A DNA stretch of 55,304 nt from CAZIGM01 sp964538675 (lineage in GTDB: Bacteria; Bacillota; Bacilli; Tepidibacillales; Tepidibacillaceae), in assembly GCA_964538675.1 (NCBI GenBank), contig CAZIGM010000007.1, positions 1 to 55,304 on the forward strand, written 5' to 3'. Every line of letters begins with the position of its first letter. Position 1 is the stretch's first letter. Made by a program: the position numbers and the translations under genes. Below, in pieces: positions 1 to 7,240 of this stretch. The notes beneath the pieces were generated by a model. That model was not told the DNA's origin. It was given only the letters and a program-made list of their open reading frames with translations, and did no database searches.

Positions 1-79
1 CCTTAAGAATATATTTATATATTGCAAAGCGGGTAGAGTCCGCTAAAACACTTGTTAATTTTAAAGTTTCATTATCCAT
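1..79 (-). CDS. HTH transcriptional regulator, N-terminal fragment
   Basis: The reverse strand has an ATG at 79-77 preceded by a GAGGAGG ribosome binding site near 91-97. The 26 codons up to the window edge have no stop. The peptide contains LADSTRFAIYKYILK, which resembles the first helix of ArsR-like or DeoR-like winged-helix regulators (typically 'LADPTRF.IY..I'). The rest of the gene is outside the window, so ligand and targets are unknown. It is transcribed away from the Spx-like gene at 349, so the two share a divergent control region that contains a palindrome at 192-207. The family call rests on a short peptide and is tentative. Confidence 0.55.
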   Translation of the reverse strand, partial: MDNETLKLTSVLADSTRFAIYKYILK

Positions 80-191
80 TGAATGTTTGCCTCCTCTTCA
101 ATTTTTAAAACTATTATATTATATTAGTTTATTTTAGTAAAATGCTAGAGGTTATATTATACCTATAATTTATAAAAATATTCATAGTTAA

Positions 192-207
192 CACTATTGA
201 CATAGTG
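192..207. promoter_or_regulatory. Palindrome (candidate operator) overlapping the -35 box
   Basis: CACTAT and ATAGTG form a perfect 6-bp inverted repeat around a TGAC spacer. The -35 hexamer TTGACA (197-202) sits in its centre, so a bound repressor would block RNA polymerase. Divergent regulator genes often bind such sites, so the product of the partial HTH gene at 1-79 is the first candidate ligand. That assignment is inference. Confidence 0.5.
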
Positions 208-225
208 AATAAACATATATATAAT
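197..225 (+). promoter_or_regulatory. SigA-type promoter for the Spx-like gene
   Basis: TTGACA (197-202) and TATAAT (220-225) are separated by 17 bp, a perfect match to the vegetative consensus. The predicted transcript would have a leader of about 115 nt before the ATG at 349. The -35 box lies inside a palindrome. Confidence 0.75.
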
Positions 226-348
226 TAAAGTAAAATAAATAATAAAATTTTAGTAAAAAATTGAAACTTTTTATATTATGAAAACGTAATTATAAGAGAA
301 GAAAAGATAAAGAAAAAATTAATAACTTTATTAGAAGGGGGAGTTGAA

Positions 349-708
349 ATGAATAACAAAGTTGTATTCTATACATATCCAAGTTGTACTTCATGTAGAA
401 AAGCAAAAGCTTGGTTATCTGAACAAGGAGTATCCTATGAAGAAAGACATTTATATAAGGATCCTCCAACATCTGATGAGTTAATGGCTATAATTAGGAA
501 AACTCATAATGGAACTGATGAAATTTTATCAACAAGAAGTCATTATTTTAAAAATCTAAATAAAGATATAGAAAATATGAAATTTAGTGAATTTCTTGAA
601 TTTTTATCAGGAGAACCCAAATTACTAAAAAGACCTATTCTAACAAATGGCGACAATATAGTTATCGGATATGATAAAGGTGCTTTAGAACAGTATTTTG
701 CTTCATAA
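349..708 (+). CDS. spx: Spx/ArsC-family regulatory protein
   Basis: This 119-residue protein belongs to the Spx/ArsC (thioredoxin-like) family. It has the redox-sensing CTSC motif (C13, C16) near the N-terminus, the GTDEILSTRS stretch around 55-64, and RPI at 95-97, all typical of Spx and MgsR of Firmicutes. Spx binds the RNA polymerase alpha C-terminal domain and redirects transcription during disulfide stress. The protein ends soon after the conserved core and lacks the longer basic tail of Bacillus subtilis Spx, so it may be a shorter paralogue such as MgsR. It is not a classical arsenate reductase, because the CxxC arrangement is that of Spx. The start has a GGGGGAG ribosome binding site. 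The gene is monocistronic, with its own promoter and terminator. Confidence 0.75.
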   Translation: MNNKVVFYTYPSCTSCRKAKAWLSEQGVSYEERHLYKDPPTSDELMAIIRKTHNGTDEILSTRSHYFKNLNKDIENMKFSEFLEFLSGEPKLLKRPILTNGDNIVIGYDKGALEQYFAS

Positions 709-712
709 ATTT

Positions 713-750
713 GGTATCATGTTATTTTAAAAACATGATCCTTTTTTTTT
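713..750 (+). terminator. Rho-independent terminator after the Spx-like gene
   Basis: GGTATCATGTT and AACATGATCC form a stem with a single bulge and a short A/T loop. A run of nine T follows at 742-750. It starts 5 nt after the stop codon. Confidence 0.8.
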
Positions 751-861
751 AACCACTCGTATATATGATAAAAAAAATGGATATAAAAGTAATAGTTTAT
801 ATTCTATGAAAACTATTAGTTGCATAAAAATATAATAAGATATATTGCGGGGGGTTATAAA

Positions 862-1488
862 ATGGTAGCAAATAGACAAGATGCTTGGACCGAAGATGAT
901 GACTTATTACTGGCAGAGGTAACTCTTAGACATATAAGAGAAGGGGGAACTCAACTATCTGCTTTTGAAGAGGTTGGACAAAAACTTAGTCGAACAGCTG
1001 CGGCCTGTGGTTTTAGATGGAATAGTTTAGTTCGTAAAAAATATGAAGCGGCAATTAGAATTGCAAAATCACAAAAACAAAAACGAAACTATCAAAAATC
1101 TTATTTTAATATTGACAATTTTGTAAAACCAGAGAATATTGATGAAATAAAAATAGATGAAGATTCTATTTCTTATGATAGTATTATTAATTTCTTGAAA
1201 AGACAAAAAAATTATAGTTCGGATATTAATAAAAGCCATAAAAAATTTGAAAAAGTTCTTGAAGAGAAAAACAAGGAAATTAATCAGCTTAAAGCAGAAA
1301 ATTATAAGCTAAAAGAGAAGTTTAATAATATTGAGGTGGATTATAAGGTAGTAAATGAGGACTATAAGGCATTAGTTCAAATAATAGATCGAGCGAGAAA
1401 ATTAGCTTTTCTGGATAATGAAACGGAAGATAGCAAGACAATTTTTAAAATGGACTACAATGGTAATTTAGAAAGAATAAATAAATAA
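862..1488 (+). CDS. RsfA-family prespore-type transcriptional regulator
   Basis: The 208-residue protein opens with a Myb/SANT-like HTH: RQDAWTEDDDLLLAEV at about 5-20, then the family signature RTAAACGFRWNSLVRKKYE at about 44-62. This N-terminal block is highly characteristic of the RsfA/YlbO regulators of spore formers. RsfA modulates SigF-dependent genes in the forespore. The C-terminal half (roughly 105-170) is rich in heptad-like Lys/Glu/Leu and probably forms a coiled coil for dimerization. I moved the start from an upstream in-frame ATG to 862, which follows a strong GGGGGG ribosome binding site with 7-nt spacing and matches family N-termini. In Bacillus the homologue ylbO lies a few genes upstream of mraZ, so its presence here upstream of a dcw cluster fits conserved synteny. 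Confidence 0.85.
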   Translation: MVANRQDAWTEDDDLLLAEVTLRHIREGGTQLSAFEEVGQKLSRTAAACGFRWNSLVRKKYEAAIRIAKSQKQKRNYQKSYFNIDNFVKPENIDEIKIDEDSISYDSIINFLKRQKNYSSDINKSHKKFEKVLEEKNKEINQLKAENYKLKEKFNNIEVDYKVVNEDYKALVQIIDRARKLAFLDNETEDSKTIFKMDYNGNLERINK

Positions 1489-1542
1489 GATTATATGCTT
1501 CATTTATCACAGTCTACTATTTTGTAGACATTATCTACAATC

Positions 1543-1571
1543 AAAGTGAACCTTTTAGGTTCACTTTTTTT
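1543..1571 (+). terminator. Rho-independent terminator after the RsfA-like gene
   Basis: AAAGTGAACCT and AGGTTCACTTT form a perfect 11-bp stem with a TTT loop, running into a T-tract that ends at 1571. Confidence 0.85.
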
Positions 1572-1620
1572 AATAAAAATAAAAATTGGGTTTTATATGC
1601 AGATAAAATAACTTACAATA

Positions 1621-1683
1621 TAAGAAAGTGTAATCAAAAATTAAGAAAGTGTAATCAAAAATTAAGAAAGTGTAATCAAAAAT
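1621..1683. repeat. Three perfect tandem copies of a 21-nt unit
   Basis: Units at 1621-1641, 1642-1662 and 1663-1683 are identical, each starting TAAGAAAGTG and ending in ATCAAAAAT. The array ends 41 nt before the ATG of the small membrane protein gene at 1725, so it lies in its promoter or leader region. Perfect identity suggests recent slippage. It could also be a set of binding sites spaced two helical turns apart. Confidence 0.9.
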
Positions 1684-1724
1684 ATAGAGAGATAATTAAT
1701 TTATATTTAAAGGGAGAACATAGC

Positions 1725-2051
1725 ATGGATATATTTGTAAAACTGTATGCTTTATTAGCAACAGTACCATTTATTACATTTCTAATCTTATACTTAATAT
1801 TAATAAATATTGGGATATCAAAGAAAGTAGCACTTAACTATTCAATATATATATCAAGCATTTTTCTGATTAGTGCAGTTTCCGCACAAATAAAAATATT
1901 GTTTAATTATCAATATAGTTTTATAATAGTTATTGTGTGGATAATTATTATCTTATTTGGGTTAGCACTAATACAGTTAAAAATAAGAGGGTACATTAAT
2001 TATTTAAAACTTTTTTCTTCTACTTCTAAATCGTTTTTTATAATTTTTTAA
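1725..2051 (+). CDS. Small membrane protein, DUF3397-like, possibly frameshifted at the C-terminus
   Basis: This is a 108-residue protein with three hydrophobic segments (about 5-28, 38-58 and 66-86) and an AAAGGGAG ribosome binding site. Size, topology and the N-terminal 'YALL...PF..FLI.Y' pattern resemble DUF3397 proteins. In Bacilli these are encoded between the ylbO region and mraZ, the same neighbourhood as here. DUF3397 proteins usually end in a further hydrophobic stretch. Here the frame stops right after FFIIF in a T6 run (2044-2049), and the +1 frame continues as MYFILFFLL to a stop at 2078-2080. One extra T would restore a family-like end, so a frameshift or sequencing error is possible. 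No function is known for the family, and the assignment is tentative. Confidence 0.5.
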   Translation: MDIFVKLYALLATVPFITFLILYLILINIGISKKVALNYSIYISSIFLISAVSAQIKILFNYQYSFIIVIVWIIIILFGLALIQLKIRGYINYLKLFSSTSKSFFIIF

Positions 2052-2171
2052 TGTATTTTATTTTGTTCTTTTTGTTGTAAGTATTTTCAAAATATAATAT
2101 TTAAAAATAGAAATATATTATATTTTTTTTGCGTTTTGAAGGAAAACAAAATACGTAGGGGAGTGATTGTA

Positions 2172-3350
2172 ATGATAGGAATTTCAAAATTATTAAATAA
2201 TTCTTGTAATTATGGTGATACATTGCGTTATAATGAAAATTCACATGTTCAAACTAACGGAACACATTCAAACCATGGACCTGTTGTAGTATGGAATGTG
2301 ACTAGAACATGTAATTTAAACTGTATTCATTGCTATGCAAACTCAGAAGCAAAAAAGTATGAAGGTGAATTAACTACTGAAGAAGCAAAAGATATGATAG
2401 ATCAGTTAGCTGATTTTAATGTGCCTGTCTTATTATTATCTGGCGGTGAACCACTGATTAGACCAGATATATTAGAGTTAGCCGAATATGCTATTAGTAA
2501 AGGAATTAGAATTACTTTTTCAACTAATGGAACACTAATTGATAAGAAACTTGCTAGAAAGATAAAAGATATTGGTGTTGGCTATGTTGGTATATCATTT
2601 GATGGGATAAAGGAAAAACATGATGCCTTCAGAAGATATGAAGGTGCATTCGATAAAGCTTTAGAAGGAGTAAGGAATTTAGTAGAAGTAGATCAAAGAG
2701 TTGGTTTAAGGTTTACTATTAATAAACACAACTATTTACAATTAAATGAGATTTTTGATTTTATAGAAAAAGAGGATATTCCTAGAGCTTGTTTTTATCA
2801 CCTAGTTTATTCTGGTCGTGGTAGTGAGATGATGGCAGAAGATTTAACTCATGAAGAAACTAGAGATGCTTTAGACATTATTATGACTCGAACAATTGAA
2901 TTTGAGAAAAAAGGACTTGATAAAGAAATATTAACTGTAGATAATCATGCTGATGCAATTTATGTATATTTAAAAACAGTAGAAAAAAATCCAGAGCAAG
3001 CTAAGTATATTTATGAAATGCTACAACGAAATGGTGGTAATCGTTCTGGTATTGCCTTTGCTAATATAGACTATCAAGGATTTGTTCATCCTGATCAATT
3101 TACGCAAAATCATACTTTTGGAAATATTAAGGAGCAAAACTTTAAGGATATTTGGACAAATTCAGATCATCCGATTTTAAAAGGTTTAAAAGACAGAAAG
3201 CCATTATTAAAAGGTAGATGTGCTAGCTGTAAATGGTTGAATATCTGTAACGGTAATTTTAGAACTAGAGCAGACGCAGTGTATGGGGATTTTTGGGAAT
3301 CTGATCCTGCATGTTATTTGACTGATGAAGAGATTGGATTAACCAAATAA
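2172..3350 (+). CDS. ahbC: Radical SAM protein AhbC/NirJ1 (12,18-didecarboxysiroheme deacetylase)
   Basis: The 392-residue protein has the radical SAM cluster motif CNLNCIHC (C47, C51, C54), GGEP near 112, and a C-terminal SPASM-like set of cysteines (C350, C353, C359, C381) for an auxiliary Fe-S cluster. The opening MIGISKLL and the VVVWNVTRTCNL context match the proteins once named NirJ1 and now AhbC. AhbC removes two acetate side chains from didecarboxysiroheme to give Fe-coproporphyrin III. The ATG at 2172 has a GGGGAG ribosome binding site 8 nt upstream and fits the family N-terminus better than the in-frame ATG at 2136. ahbD follows 45 nt downstream, so the last two steps of the siroheme-dependent heme pathway are paired here. 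Confidence 0.87.
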   Translation: MIGISKLLNNSCNYGDTLRYNENSHVQTNGTHSNHGPVVVWNVTRTCNLNCIHCYANSEAKKYEGELTTEEAKDMIDQLADFNVPVLLLSGGEPLIRPDILELAEYAISKGIRITFSTNGTLIDKKLARKIKDIGVGYVGISFDGIKEKHDAFRRYEGAFDKALEGVRNLVEVDQRVGLRFTINKHNYLQLNEIFDFIEKEDIPRACFYHLVYSGRGSEMMAEDLTHEETRDALDIIMTRTIEFEKKGLDKEILTVDNHADAIYVYLKTVEKNPEQAKYIYEMLQRNGGNRSGIAFANIDYQGFVHPDQFTQNHTFGNIKEQNFKDIWTNSDHPILKGLKDRKPLLKGRCASCKWLNICNGNFRTRADAVYGDFWESDPACYLTDEEIGLTK

Positions 3351-3395
3351 TTTTTTCTTTTAGATATATAATAATTTATTTAAGGAGGGGTTAAT

Positions 3396-4472
3396 ATGCA
3401 TCCTATGAATAATAAAGAATTTACTCCTAGGCTAATTTTTTGGGAATTAACTGAGGGTTGTAACCTAAAATGTGCACATTGTCGTGCAACAGCACAACCT
3501 GGTCGAAATAAAGATGAGTTATCTACTGAAGAAGCATATAGGGTAATAGATGAGATAGCAAGTTTTTCAAATCCAATACTCATATTAACTGGTGGAGAAC
3601 CATTGTATCGTCCTGATTTTTTTGAAATTGCAGATTACGCTGTGAAAAAGGGTCTAAATGTTGCATTAGCAACTAATGGTACCTTAATAGATAAAGAAAT
3701 AGCTAAAAAAATTAAGGAAGTAGGCATTAAAAGGGTTGCGATTAGTATAGATGGAGCAACAAAAGAGAACCATGATAAGTTCAGAGGAATAGATGGTGCT
3801 TTTGATAGAGCGTTATTAGGTGCAAAATATGTACAAGATGAAGGATTGGAAATACAAATTAATACAACTATAAGTAAACACAATGTAGATGAAATAGAGG
3901 ATATTGTAGATCTTGCATTAGAGAAAAAGGTAAAAGCTTTGCACTTATTTATGCTTGTACCAGTTGGTTGTGGTATTCAAATTGCCGAGAATCAGATGTT
4001 ACCATCAAGCAGATATGAAGAGGTATTGTCTTGGTTCTATGATAGAGCAAAGGATCTACCTTTTGAATTTAGAGCAACTTGTGCGCCTCATTACTATAGA
4101 ATAATAAGACAAAAAGCTAAAGAAGCTGGTGAAAAGGTAACTTATGAAACACATGGTATGGCGGCAATGACTAAGGGTTGTCTTGCTGGAACAGGAGTTT
4201 TCTTTATTTCTCATAAAGGAAAAGTTCAACCTTGTGGATATTTACCAGTAGAAGCTGGAGATGTTAATAAACAGACAGTTGAAGAGATATGGAATGAATC
4301 GTCAGTTTTTGAAGCTTTGCGTGATCCATCAAAGCTTGAAGGAAAATGTGGCATATGTGAATATATAAATGTATGTTCTGGATGTAGAGCTAGAGCTTAT
4401 GCTGAAACAGGCGATTATTTGGCAGAAGAGCCTTATTGCGTTTATGAGCCAAAACGTGTTGGTAAGAAGTAA
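3396..4472 (+). CDS. ahbD: Radical SAM heme synthase AhbD/NirJ2
   Basis: This 358-residue radical SAM protein has CNLKCAHC (C22, C26, C29), GGEPL near 68, and a C-terminal cysteine array (C318, C321, C327, C330, C348) that would bind a second 4Fe-4S cluster. The sequence matches the NirJ2/AhbD group. AhbD oxidatively decarboxylates the two propionates of Fe-coproporphyrin III to vinyl groups, yielding heme b. The start has an AAGGAGGGG site. It forms an operon with ahbC upstream and ends at a strong terminator. The earlier steps (ahbA/ahbB and siroheme synthesis genes) are not in this window. Confidence 0.87.
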   Translation: MHPMNNKEFTPRLIFWELTEGCNLKCAHCRATAQPGRNKDELSTEEAYRVIDEIASFSNPILILTGGEPLYRPDFFEIADYAVKKGLNVALATNGTLIDKEIAKKIKEVGIKRVAISIDGATKENHDKFRGIDGAFDRALLGAKYVQDEGLEIQINTTISKHNVDEIEDIVDLALEKKVKALHLFMLVPVGCGIQIAENQMLPSSRYEEVLSWFYDRAKDLPFEFRATCAPHYYRIIRQKAKEAGEKVTYETHGMAAMTKGCLAGTGVFFISHKGKVQPCGYLPVEAGDVNKQTVEEIWNESSVFEALRDPSKLEGKCGICEYINVCSGCRARAYAETGDYLAEEPYCVYEPKRVGKK

Positions 4473-4522
4473 ATTTTATATAGTTTTTCATTATTAAAAA
4501 ATAAATATTTTTAAATAGTTTG

Positions 4523-4556
4523 AAAAATCCTGATGTTAAAATCAGGATTTTTTTTT
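4523..4556 (+). terminator. Rho-independent terminator after ahbD
   Basis: AAAAATCCTGAT and ATCAGGATTTTT form a perfect 12-bp stem with a GTTAAA loop, followed by a T-run to 4556. A near copy of the core (TCCTGAT..ATCAGGA) ends the transcription unit at 7132-7158. Confidence 0.88.
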
Positions 4557-4833
4557 AATAAATATATACTGTTTTTAAAGTTAACTTATGGGTTATTTAA
4601 ATCTTTTAGTTGGATTAGTTTACATTATTTTTAACGGTCCAATCACATCCCAAAAATATTCACCCACTAATTCCCCCCTGAGACTTGTTTATTCAATCTA
4701 ATTTTGTATAATTTCTAAAAAGCTTTATAGCTTATGCTGTGAGGCTTTTTAAACTTGTTTTAATTTTAATATGTTTTTAATTATAAAATGGGTGTTAAAA
4801 TGTATGTAAATAATATAATTAAATGAAAAAGGA
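4557..4833. other. Intergenic stretch between ahbD and the MmcQ-like gene
   Basis: I see no intact gene on either strand. The only clear structure is the strong hairpin at 4717-4750. Stops are frequent in all frames. A decayed gene is possible, but I could not recognise one. Confidence 0.5.
4717..4750 (+). terminator. Hairpin with T-tract, possibly a bidirectional terminator
   Basis: AAAAAGCTTTATAGC (4717-4731) pairs with GCTGTGAGGCTTTTT (4736-4750) through 15 pairs, including three G-T wobbles, around a TTAT loop. T's at its 3' end and A's at its 5' end allow function on both strands. No adjacent gene explains it, so it may be left over from a lost transcription unit. Confidence 0.6.
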
Positions 4834-4914
4834 ATGATTATTAATGACCCTCAATGTTTAGAAAATAATATTGAATTGCTCGATTATATAAAAAGTGTTG
4901 AAAAGGAGCGTTAA
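4834..4914 (+). CDS. Possible 26-residue peptide or gene remnant
   Basis: An ATG at 4834, after the weak site AAAAAGGA, opens a 26-codon frame (MIINDPQCLENNIELLDYIK...) that ends 1 nt before the next gene's ATG at 4916. The composition is protein-like, rich in acidic and amphipathic residues. It could be a leader peptide, a small gene translationally coupled to the MmcQ-like gene, or the 3' end of a deleted gene. I do not recognise it. Confidence 0.25.
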   Translation: MIINDPQCLENNIELLDYIKSVEKER

Positions 4915-4915
4915 T

Positions 4916-5287
4916 ATGGATAAAGAAAAAGTTAGAGAGTATTTTTTAACTAAACTAGGGGCAACTGAAGAAATGCCATTTAATATTTCTGTTCCTGTAT
5001 TTAAAGTTGGTAATAAAATGTTTGGTCTTATAAATATACACGAAAAAGATAGACAAAGTATTAATGTAAAATACCCAAAAGAAAAAATTGAAGAAATAAG
5101 AATAATATATAATGAAATTAAACCTGGATATCATATGAATAAAGACAATTGGAATACAGTGTATCTAGACGGAGATTTAGAAGAAGATTTCATAAAGAAA
5201 TTAATTGATATTTCATATGAATTGGTTTTTAATTCTTTAACAAAAAAAGCACAAAAAATAATTGTAGAAAATGAAATTAATCTTTGA
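4916..5287 (+). CDS. MmcQ/YjbR family protein
   Basis: The 123-residue protein matches the MmcQ/YjbR family (double-wing fold, often called DNA-binding). It has F.VGNKMFGLI near 31-40 and the hallmark PGYHMNKDNWNTVYLDGDL near 76-94, followed by IDISYELVFNSLTKK. The biochemical role of this family is not settled. The ATG at 4916 follows AAGGAG with normal spacing, so an in-frame start 21 nt upstream is unlikely. It stands alone between an intergenic hairpin and a DNA glycosylase gene. Confidence 0.8.
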   Translation: MDKEKVREYFLTKLGATEEMPFNISVPVFKVGNKMFGLINIHEKDRQSINVKYPKEKIEEIRIIYNEIKPGYHMNKDNWNTVYLDGDLEEDFIKKLIDISYELVFNSLTKKAQKIIVENEINL

Positions 5288-5423
5288 AAATTTTGAAGTA
5301 AGTAAATATATGAAATTTACATAAATATAAACCAATTTATGCCAATTGATTAGTTAATATTATGAAAAAATTGATACATTAGATATCATAACTAACATTT
5401 ATGGTAGGAGGAAAAATCATTTT

Positions 5424-6110
5424 ATGTATAAAAAAATAATTATTGCTATCAATGAAATAGACTATTTAAGAAGTAAAGATGAAAAAATGAGATTATTAAT
5501 TAATTCAATTGAAGATATAAATAGAGAGTATATTCCTGACCCCTTTATAGCAATAGTTAACAATATTGTATATCAGCAAATAGCATATAAAACAGCTGTT
5601 TCAATATGGAAGAGATTTGAGGAACTTATTCCAGATATAACCCCCGATAATATTATTCAGGAAAGTTTTGAATCATTAAGAGAATGTGGACTTTCAAAAA
5701 CTAAGATAAATTACATAAGAAATATTTCAGAAGTAGTCATAAAAAATGAACTAGATTTAAATAGTTTTGCTATGATGTCAGATAAAGAGATAATTGAAAA
5801 ACTTATTACTATAAAAGGTATAGGGGTATGGACTGCTGAAATGTTCTTGATTTTTTCTTTAAATAGAAAAAATATTTTGAGTTATAATGATTTAGGAATT
5901 AGGAAGGGATTAAAATGGCTCTATAATATGAAAGAAGAACCTACTATGAAAGAGTTTGAAAAGTATAAGAATAGCTTTTCACCCTATAATACTTTGGCTT
6001 CCTTTTATTTATGGGAAATTACAATTAGAAACTATTATAAATTTGAGAGCATTGAGAAAGTTAATTTAAATAATAATGTATCTTGTTTTAATCCTTCTAG
6101 GGACAGGTAG
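5424..6110 (+). CDS. DNA-3-methyladenine glycosylase (AlkA-like, HhH-GPD)
   Basis: The 228-residue protein is an HhH-GPD base-excision glycosylase. It has IVYQQIAYKTA near 48-58, the helix-hairpin-helix IKGIGVWTAEM at about 130-140, and the catalytic aspartate in ILSYNDLG (D156). This order matches AlkA-type enzymes that remove alkylated purines such as 3-methyladenine. There is no C-terminal Fe-S cysteine set, which argues against Nth or MutY. It also lacks the N-terminal domain of E. coli AlkA, as is common in Firmicutes. The start follows AGGAGG with a rather long 12-nt spacing, so it could be off by a few codons. Its neighbours suggest no operon partner. Confidence 0.8.
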   Translation: MYKKIIIAINEIDYLRSKDEKMRLLINSIEDINREYIPDPFIAIVNNIVYQQIAYKTAVSIWKRFEELIPDITPDNIIQESFESLRECGLSKTKINYIRNISEVVIKNELDLNSFAMMSDKEIIEKLITIKGIGVWTAEMFLIFSLNRKNILSYNDLGIRKGLKWLYNMKEEPTMKEFEKYKNSFSPYNTLASFYLWEITIRNYYKFESIEKVNLNNNVSCFNPSRDR

Positions 6111-6243
6111 ATATTTAATCTGACAAAGATATAATAATAAGTATAGAATAAATGTGGAATAGATTTTGATATTAAGCTATTGAAAAAAAAAATCAAATAA
6201 TTATTATGAATTGTTATAAATAATAAAAAGGAGTTGAAAAATT

Positions 6244-7038
6244 ATGTGTAGTAGAGAAAATATAGTATCCAGTATTATTGAGGCTATTAAAGACGAAAAA
6301 TTTATTTATGCAGCATGGCAAGGAGGAGCGATTGCTTTTAATCGTGTAGATCAGTGGTCAGATATTGATCTAATAATTGATACAGATGAAGATAAGTTTG
6401 ATGAAGTATTTAATATTATTGAAAGAACATTAAATAGTATATCAAAAATCAAGCATTCTTTTGGAAGTATTCAACCTATTGTAAAAGGAGCTTTTCAAAA
6501 AATTTATAAATTAAAAGATACAAGTGACTATCTTTTTGTTGAGATTTGTCTTTTACCTCACACTGGTAAAGAAAAGTTACTTGAACTCGAGATTCATGGA
6601 AATCCAGTAATTCATTTTGATAAAACAAATGTAACAGTAGGACATAAAATAGATAATGATGAGTTTGCTGAAATGTTAGAAAGAAGATTAGGTACTTTAA
6701 TAAATATATATGAAATCTATCAATACACAATTAATAAAGAATTAAATCGTGGAAACTATGGTGAGGCTTTTGCATTTTACTTTGCATTCTCTTTGAATCC
6801 ACTAATAGAAATATTAAGAATGAGGTATAGCCCGTATCATTATAATTTTAGATCTAGATATATATATTATGAGCTTCCAAATAATATTGTGCAGAAATTA
6901 CAAAAACTGTATTTTGTATCTGATCATAATGATTTAGAATACAAACATAAACAAATTTCAGAATGGTTTGAAAAAGAAAAAACATTTATGCTACAAGTTA
7001 ATTTTAAGCAACATTTACAAAATTATAAAAATAATTAG
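6244..7038 (+). CDS. Nucleotidyltransferase-fold protein (aminoglycoside adenylyltransferase-like)
   Basis: The 264-residue protein has the minimal nucleotidyltransferase signature: GG at 27-28, then SDIDLIID with metal-binding D40 and D42, after a short helix. The C-terminal part is helical and rich in aromatic residues, resembling the substrate-binding half of streptomycin- or lincosamide-type adenylyltransferases and other uncharacterised members. The substrate cannot be told from sequence, and a resistance role should not be assumed. Start ATG with AAGGAG 10 nt upstream. It is followed by a terminator and then the dcw cluster. Confidence 0.65.
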   Translation: MCSRENIVSSIIEAIKDEKFIYAAWQGGAIAFNRVDQWSDIDLIIDTDEDKFDEVFNIIERTLNSISKIKHSFGSIQPIVKGAFQKIYKLKDTSDYLFVEICLLPHTGKEKLLELEIHGNPVIHFDKTNVTVGHKIDNDEFAEMLERRLGTLINIYEIYQYTINKELNRGNYGEAFAFYFAFSLNPLIEILRMRYSPYHYNFRSRYIYYELPNNIVQKLQKLYFVSDHNDLEYKHKQISEWFEKEKTFMLQVNFKQHLQNYKNN

Positions 7039-7131
7039 TACCCTTCAATGAATGGTAAATTCCAAAATGTGTCTCTATGCTAACTGATATTATCTATATT
7101 TGATTGTTGTAAATTGAATTTAAGCTTTGAG

Positions 7132-7158
7132 TCCTGATTATAAAATCAGGATTTTTTT
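7132..7158 (+). terminator. Rho-independent terminator upstream of the dcw promoter
   Basis: TCCTGATT and AATCAGGA form an 8-bp stem with an ATAA loop and a seven-T run (7152-7158). It isolates the nucleotidyltransferase gene from mraZ, whose promoter starts 9 nt later. Confidence 0.8.
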
Positions 7159-7166
7159 AATTAAAG

Positions 7167-7196
7167 TTGAGCAAAATGATATATTTGTGGTATAAT
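7167..7196 (+). promoter_or_regulatory. SigA-type promoter of the dcw cluster
   Basis: TTGAGC (7167-7172) and TATAAT (7191-7196) are 18 bp apart, with a TGG just before the -10 (extended -10). It directly precedes mraZ and is the best vegetative promoter for the division cluster. Confidence 0.7.
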
Positions 7197-7197
7197 G

Positions 7198-7221
7198 TGG
7201 TGAAAAGTGGGAGATTGGGGA
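7198..7221 (+). promoter_or_regulatory. Candidate MraZ-binding boxes
   Basis: Between the -10 box and the mraZ ribosome binding site lie G-rich boxes: TGGTG at 7198, TGGGA at 7208 and a GGGGA-like box at 7217. The first two are exactly 10 bp apart and the third about one turn further. MraZ is known to bind short TGGG- or AAAGTG-type direct repeats spaced one helical turn apart in its own promoter. AAAAGTGGGA (7203-7212) fits both descriptions. Autoregulation is inferred. Confidence 0.45.
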
Positions 7222-7240
7222 TAAAGCGAGGTGTTTTAGT

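Noticed and set aside
1621..1683. CRISPR array
   Set aside because: The 21-nt units are directly abutting with no spacers and there are no cas genes nearby.
4557..4716. Transposase remnant upstream of the MmcQ-like gene
   Set aside because: Short reverse-strand stretches looked faintly protein-like, but stops are frequent and no family motif could be read.
6244..7038. Antibiotic resistance gene call for the nucleotidyltransferase
   Set aside because: Only the general GG...DxD fold motif is visible. The substrate-binding half does not identify a drug, so a resistance label is unsupported.
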